Assembly: GCF_003545715.1 (NCBI RefSeq)
Contig: NZ_QVNU01000001.1
Location: 496,001 to 560,000 of the forward strand
Reading direction: 5' to 3'
Length of the DNA stretch: 64,000 nucleotides
Source of the DNA: Taibaiella koreensis
GTDB lineage: Bacteria > Bacteroidota > Bacteroidia > Chitinophagales > Chitinophagaceae
Shown: piece by piece, positions 59,587 to 64,000 of the stretch
Layout of the letters: every line of letters starts with the position of its first letter
Position numbering within the stretch: position 1 is the stretch's first letter
The notes under the pieces: generated by a model
Database searches by the model: none
What the model was told of the DNA's origin: nothing
What the model saw: only the letters and a program-made list of their open reading frames with translations
Program-made: the position numbers and the translations under genes

Positions 59587-62418
59587 ATGAGATACCTCAT
59601 CCTTCTTTTTCTTGCTGCCCTGTTCCTGTTGCCACAGAGGGGGAGCGCACAGCTTTCCTCCTCGCTTAAGGAAGCCATGGGTGGTCAGGCAAAGGCATCG
59701 TTTACCATTACAGGTATGTTGAAGGATACCGGTAATTTCTCAGCTACCGGCTATGCCTCTATTTCCCTGATCCGTTCCGCCGACTCCATTTTGCAGACCT
59801 TCACCCGTGCCGATGAGCAGGGAAGCTTTAACATAGAAGCACCTGGTCCTGGTAAATACCTGCTACTGGTTTCGCATCCGTCTTTTGCGATTTTTATTGA
59901 TGAAGTAACCGTAGATAAGGCACTTACTGAATTGGATACTATTGTAATGACATCAAAGAAGCAAATGCTGGATGAAGTGGTAATCACAGATGCCCGCGCG
60001 ATCGTGATCAAAGGGGATACGATAGAATATGCCGCAGACAGCTTTAAAGTGAGAGCCTATGACAATGTAGATGAATTGCTGAAGAAGCTGCCGGGTATCG
60101 AAGTAAGCCGTAATGGTAAGATCAAAGCATATGGAAAAGAGGTACAGAAAATGACGGTAGACGGCGAAGAGTTTTTCAGTGATGATCCGGCTGTAGTGGC
60201 CCAAACCCTTAGGGCTGCCGCGGTGGATAAGGTACAGGTGTTTGACAAGAAAAGCGACCAGGCTGCGTTTACAGGCGTAGACGATGGTGAGCTCACAAAG
60301 ACCATCAATCTTAAACTGAAAGACGACGCCAAGCGGGGCTATTTCGGAAAGATCGGCGCGGGTGGCGGCTTGCCTGCTTACTGGGAAAATCAGGCGATGA
60401 TCAACGCCTTTAAAAAGAAACGTAAGCTGTCGGCCTATGCATTAATGTCTAATACCAATACCAATGGCCTGGGATGGGAAGACCGTGGTCGCTATTCGGG
60501 TTCCAACAGCTCGTTCTCTATGGACGACGATGCCGGCTATATGGTGGACGATATGGACATGGGCGGCTCCTGGGACGGACAGTTCGGAGGGCAAGGGCTT
60601 CCGAAGACCTGGACCGGAGGCGCTCATTATAGCAACAAGTGGATGGGAGATACGCTCACTTTCAGTTCCAGCTATAATTATAACAAGAACACCATGGAGG
60701 GTATCAACAATTCCCGTACCCAATATATATTGCCCGATACACAGTATACCAATACCAATAACAGTACCAATACCAGCGTTGGCCAACAGCATAACCTTAA
60801 TGTAGTGACCGAATTCCTGCCTGATACTGCTTCCTCTGTCAAGCTTACCCTGGGCGGCCGTTACAATATCAACGATGCCACTACAAACACGATGAGCACC
60901 GCCGCTGACGGCGCCGGCAAGCTAATGAACGATATGAATACCGTTCAGCAAAATCACGGAGAAAGTAAATCGGTGAACGCAAGCCTCTTGTATCGCCGTC
61001 GCTTCAGGAAGAAGGGCCGTTCGATATCGGTAGCCTTGAATGGGGCCTGGTCAGACAATGAAAACAACGGCTTACTCAATTCTTACTATAACCTGTATGC
61101 CATTGATAGCGCTTACAGGATTAACCAGCGGAAAGCCACTAACAGCGAAGTATTGTCGGGTAGCGGTAAGATATCCTATACCGAGCCGCTGTCGAAAATT
61201 GCCAACCTGGAGCTGAATTACGGGCTGACCATCAACAACAACAATGCCGACAACAGTTCTTATGATAAACAAGGCGCCGGTGGTGAAACGGATCTTTTCA
61301 ATCCTGAGTTCAGCAGCCATTATGTGTTCAATTCTACCCAGCATCAGGGTGGCGCCAATCTTCGCTTTAAATTCAAAACCTTGAATCTTGCCTTTGGTGG
61401 AAATGTGTCCGACACCCGTTTCCGGCAGGAAGACAAGCTGAATGATACTACCTACGCCTATTCTTACGTCAACTTCTTCCCCAGAGCCAGCCTGACCTTT
61501 AACCAGTCGCAAACGACCAGCTTCAACTTGAGGTACAATGGCAGCACCCGTCAGCCAACGATCAGCCAGTTGCAGCCTTTACGCAACAATACCGATCCGC
61601 TCAACGTAGCCCTGGGTAATCCCGATCTGAAGCAGGAGTTTCGTCACAACTTCAATTTTAGCTTTAACACTTATAAAGTGCTCACCTCGCAGAGTGTTTA
61701 TGCCTTTGCCAATCTCACGATGGTACAGAATGCGATCAGCCAGCAGCAGAATGTAGACGAGACCGGCAGGCGTACCTATCAATATGTAAATGTCAATGGT
61801 AATTACAATGCATGGCTCTACCTTGGCTACGGTCGTAAGCTTATAGATAACCTGAGTGCCCGGCTTGGAGGCGACGCCAACTTCTCACACGCCAACAATT
61901 TTATCAACGGCCTCAGCAACACCAACAACCAGCTCTCCTTAAGTCCCAATCTTAACCTGAGGTACGACAAGGATACGACAATGGACATCAGCTATTCTTT
62001 CCGTCCCACTTACAACCTTAATCAATCGTCGATACGTACCGATGTGAAAACACAGTACTGGGCTTTTGAACAGCAGCTGGATGGTAGCATCAATCTGCCC
62101 TTTAACGTACGGGTGGGTACTTCTGTTGACTGGAACATACGGCAACGCCTGGATCAGCAGGATAAGAACAACAATGTGTTCCGCTGGAATGCCTACGTCA
62201 GCAAGTCTTTCCTTAAAGACCGCTCGCTTGTAGCTAAAGTGTATGCCTATGATATCCTGGATCAAAATATAGGCTATACCCGGACAAATAATGCCGACTA
62301 TATTGCCGAAAGCACCTACAATACCATACGGAGATATTTCTTATTAAGCCTTACCTGGAACTTTACCAGTACCGGTAGTAAAGCACCAGCAGAACAGCAG
62401 GTTATTATAGGTGATTAA
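59587..62418 (+). CDS. Outer membrane beta-barrel protein with carboxypeptidase-like domain (TonB-receptor-like)
   Basis: A 943-residue outer-membrane protein: signal peptide MRYLILLFLAALFLLPQRGSAQ, an N-terminal CarboxypepD_reg-like domain (about 35-120), a plug-like segment (DEVVITDARAIVIKGDTIEYAADSFKVRAYDNVDELLKKLPGIEVSRNGKIKAYGKEVQKMTVDGEEFF) and a C-terminal OMP_b-brl_3 barrel. It is of the Bacteroidota TonB-receptor-related family without a clear substrate. ATG 59587 is fixed by the signal peptide. A GLPGLI gene follows 24 bp later. Confidence 0.9.
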   Translation: MRYLILLFLAALFLLPQRGSAQLSSSLKEAMGGQAKASFTITGMLKDTGNFSATGYASISLIRSADSILQTFTRADEQGSFNIEAPGPGKYLLLVSHPSFAIFIDEVTVDKALTELDTIVMTSKKQMLDEVVITDARAIVIKGDTIEYAADSFKVRAYDNVDELLKKLPGIEVSRNGKIKAYGKEVQKMTVDGEEFFSDDPAVVAQTLRAAAVDKVQVFDKKSDQAAFTGVDDGELTKTINLKLKDDAKRGYFGKIGAGGGLPAYWENQAMINAFKKKRKLSAYALMSNTNTNGLGWEDRGRYSGSNSSFSMDDDAGYMVDDMDMGGSWDGQFGGQGLPKTWTGGAHYSNKWMGDTLTFSSSYNYNKNTMEGINNSRTQYILPDTQYTNTNNSTNTSVGQQHNLNVVTEFLPDTASSVKLTLGGRYNINDATTNTMSTAADGAGKLMNDMNTVQQNHGESKSVNASLLYRRRFRKKGRSISVALNGAWSDNENNGLLNSYYNLYAIDSAYRINQRKATNSEVLSGSGKISYTEPLSKIANLELNYGLTINNNNADNSSYDKQGAGGETDLFNPEFSSHYVFNSTQHQGGANLRFKFKTLNLAFGGNVSDTRFRQEDKLNDTTYAYSYVNFFPRASLTFNQSQTTSFNLRYNGSTRQPTISQLQPLRNNTDPLNVALGNPDLKQEFRHNFNFSFNTYKVLTSQSVYAFANLTMVQNAISQQQNVDETGRRTYQYVNVNGNYNAWLYLGYGRKLIDNLSARLGGDANFSHANNFINGLSNTNNQLSLSPNLNLRYDKDTTMDISYSFRPTYNLNQSSIRTDVKTQYWAFEQQLDGSINLPFNVRVGTSVDWNIRQRLDQQDKNNNVFRWNAYVSKSFLKDRSLVAKVYAYDILDQNIGYTRTNNADYIAESTYNTIRRYFLLSLTWNFTSTGSKAPAEQQVIIGD

Positions 62419-62442
62419 CGGCGATTGTACTATACAAAAACA

Positions 62443-63192
62443 ATGCAGGAAATGAGAACGATATGTTGTTGCCTGATGCTCTTGGTGGGTACCTTGTCTG
62501 TGAAGGCCCAGTTTATCTCAACAGGGAAGATCGAATACGAGCGAAAGACCAGCCTGAAGCTGCAGCTACAGACAGAAGAGGAGAGCGAATGGGTGAAATC
62601 GATGATCAATAAGGTGGCGCAATTCACCGTATCCGAGTTCACGATGTCTTTTAACCGGGATGCCTCCGAGTTCCTGTTTGTAAAAGAGCAGGAAGCCAAA
62701 GGCATGACTTTTTCCTGGGGACCGCAGCCAGGTAGGGAGAATAAAGTGTATACCGATTTCAAAAACCGTATCATTCGCAGCCAGAAGCAGGTCTATGAAA
62801 ACGATTACCTGATCGAAGAGCAGATACCCGTATATCAGTGGAAAATTGAAAGTGATATGCGTATGATCGCAGGCTATCCTTGCCGTAAAGCGGTTACACG
62901 CATCTGCGACAGTGTCGTCGTCGTCGCTTTTTATACCGATCAGATCATGGTAAGCGGTGGCCCCGAGGGCTTCGGCGGCCTGCCTGGTATGATCCTGGGC
63001 CTGGCAGTGCCCCGCTTGTATACCACCTGGTTTGCTACGCAGGTATCGCTTGATACGCCAGAGGTAAAGCCTTTTACACCAGTAAAAAGAAGCAAAAAAG
63101 CAACGACATCCGAAATGATCGCGGCGGTGCAGAAATCAACAAAAGATTGGGGCAAGTATGGGGCTAACCTGGTTTGGTGGTTGTCCTTGTAG
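62443..63192 (+). CDS. GLPGLI family protein
   Basis: A 249-residue secreted protein with signal MRTICCCLMLLVGTLSVKAQ and the name-giving motif in EGFGGLPGMILGLAV. The family occurs in Bacteroidota next to outer-membrane receptor genes like the one upstream; function unknown. ATG 62452 is a possible start. Confidence 0.9.
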   Translation: MQEMRTICCCLMLLVGTLSVKAQFISTGKIEYERKTSLKLQLQTEEESEWVKSMINKVAQFTVSEFTMSFNRDASEFLFVKEQEAKGMTFSWGPQPGRENKVYTDFKNRIIRSQKQVYENDYLIEEQIPVYQWKIESDMRMIAGYPCRKAVTRICDSVVVVAFYTDQIMVSGGPEGFGGLPGMILGLAVPRLYTTWFATQVSLDTPEVKPFTPVKRSKKATTSEMIAAVQKSTKDWGKYGANLVWWLSL

Positions 63193-63218
63193 TGAATAGG
63201 TAGCCGTAAGAAGGTAGA

Positions 63219-63248
63219 AAGGAGCTGCTCCGGGAGGAACAGCTCCTT
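63219..63248. terminator. Hairpin between GLPGLI gene and RiPP precursor B
   Basis: AAGGAGCTGCTCC (63219-63231) pairs with GGAACAGCTCCTT (63236-63248) with one mismatch; the convergent genes end on each side. Confidence 0.7.
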
Positions 63249-63258
63249 GTTTTATACC

Positions 63259-63468
63259 TTAAAATTGAGGATCGAGACCCAGTTCAGGCTTGCAGAGAAC
63301 AATACCACAGGTGTTCATAAGGCAACCACAGCCGGTACCGGAGAGTGGAGGGCATACTTTACCGCTAATACCGCCTTCAATGGCTTGCTGGGCTTGTTGA
63401 TTCAGGGTTGTGATCAGGTCCTTGTTCAGGAGCAGTTTTTTGGAGATGTTGAGGGTTTTCTTTTTCAT
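63259..63468 (-). CDS. Putative RiPP precursor with GG leader (class I lanthipeptide-like), copy B
   Basis: A 69-residue peptide with leader MKKKTLNISKKLLLNKDLIT and cleavage GG at 32-33, followed by a 36-residue core with five Cys (39, 47, 49, 54, 59) and Ser/Thr residues (PLSGTGCGC, MNTCG). The leader lines up with that of copy A (37.3 kb): MKKK-S/T-L, a LxL or LLL motif, then K and a TI/LI step and an acidic or neutral stretch before GG. No maturation enzyme is seen within the window. It has an exact promoter box upstream. Confidence 0.75.
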   Translation of the reverse strand: MKKKTLNISKKLLLNKDLITTLNQQAQQAIEGGISGKVCPPLSGTGCGCLMNTCGIVLCKPELGLDPQF

Positions 63469-63492
63469 AAAGATTTGTTTTTAATTGCTCCG

Positions 63493-63500
63493 CAAAATTA
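63493..63500 (-). promoter_or_regulatory. -7 promoter box (TAATTTTG) of RiPP precursor B
   Basis: Exact TAnnTTTG on the minus strand, 24 bp before the start; a TTG lies about 16 bp further upstream. Confidence 0.55.
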
Positions 63501-63695
63501 ATCACCCGCACTGCAGCAACCATGCAGTGGTACCATTGCGTGCTATTGCAGGCCTGGTAAAGGTTGTGGCGCTTTTTGTCCGATATTCTTCAGGTAATGC
63601 AGTGTTGAAAAAGTATGCCACATTTCATTTCACAGACTGAAACCCTGATTTCTGCGTTAAATTCGCAGTGCTGCGCTAAGGTGGCCCTATAATAT

Positions 63696-64000
63696 ATGCG
63701 ATTGATAATAGCCTGGTTATTGGCTTTGTGCCTGATGCCCTTTATTTCCCCGGCGCAGGATTATGACTTGCCCGCCATCGAAAAGATACTGTCGGCCTAT
63801 GCTGCCAAGGGTAACGCGATGCAGGTGGCCGAACGCGAATGGCTCCCTCCTGCCGGAACGCAGGTGTTGCGGGATCGGGCCGCCTCAGGGCCCGACAGCA
63901 GCTATAGCCAGGAGCGGAGCGCGATGTGGGCATTCGATTCTGCCGGCCATATACTTTCCATACAGCACCGGGAGCCTGATGAGCACGTGCGAAAAGGCCT
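63696..64000 (+). CDS. Secreted protein of unknown function (partial, runs off window)
   Basis: The frame from ATG 63696 stays open to the window end. It encodes a signal peptide (MRLIIAWLLALCLMPFISPAQ) and about 80 further residues with DYDLPAIEKILSAYAAKGNAM. No family is recognised from this part. Confidence 0.65.
   Translation, partial: MRLIIAWLLALCLMPFISPAQDYDLPAIEKILSAYAAKGNAMQVAEREWLPPAGTQVLRDRAASGPDSSYSQERSAMWAFDSAGHILSIQHREPDEHVRKG

Overview
The window looks like a chromosomal segment of a member of the Bacteroidota, most likely the order Chitinophagales (family Chitinophagaceae). The signs are: TAnnTTTG-type -7 promoter boxes in front of many genes and few clear Shine-Dalgarno sites; Bacteroidota-typical families (GLPGLI protein, DUF4292 and DUF4468 proteins, TamL/TamB, Wzi-like capsule protein, large OMP receptor with an N-terminal carboxypeptidase-like domain); and GG-type leader peptides of the kind used by Bacteroidota class I lanthipeptides. 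I see no rRNA, tRNA or CRISPR array. The genus is an inference.

Layout. 1-3.0 kb: end of a serine hydrolase gene, an outer-membrane-like protein, pcm, a secreted thioredoxin and an orphan ABC ATPase. 3.0-5.7 kb: a minus-strand operon of LiaF-like membrane protein, LytS-type kinase and LytTR regulator. 5.9-11.4 kb: deoxysugar reductase and GT4 glycosyltransferase, a DoxX/DUF4286/HAD operon, DUF2461, an outer membrane protein. 11.6-15.4 kb: lon and an MFS transporter separated by a REP palindrome. 15.8-25.1 kb: a secreted coiled-coil protein, an OmpR-type two-component system and a TolC/RND/membrane-fusion efflux operon; an identical 11-mer lies at matching distance from the promoters of the regulator and of the efflux operon. 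25.1-33.3 kb: oxidoreductases and hydrolases, a REP-associated tyrosine transposase (RAYT) with palindromes on both sides, and a Wzi-like protein. 33.5-37.1 kb: nucleotidyltransferase/TPR/DUF4292 operon. 37.3-42.2 kb: an orphan RiPP precursor and an archaemetzincin gene split by a complete 3.9-kb IS1595-type element with 27-bp terminal inverted repeats, an 8-bp target duplication and several passenger genes. 42.2-63.2 kb: TrmH-type methyltransferase, tamL, small secreted proteins, an acyltransferase, an AraC-regulated aldehyde dehydrogenase operon, a VWA lipoprotein, tamB, a large OMP receptor and a GLPGLI protein. 63.3-64 kb: a second orphan RiPP precursor and the start of a secreted protein.

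Most interesting points: (1) the exact in-frame reconstruction of the archaemetzincin gene when the IS is removed, and the IS cargo; (2) two unlinked five-cysteine RiPP precursors with no modification enzyme in the window; (3) the REP/RAYT locus; (4) a canonical EF-hand loop in the cytoplasmic loop of the RND pump; (5) readable operators for the OmpR-type and AraC-type regulators. All calls come from reading the sequence; no database search was run.
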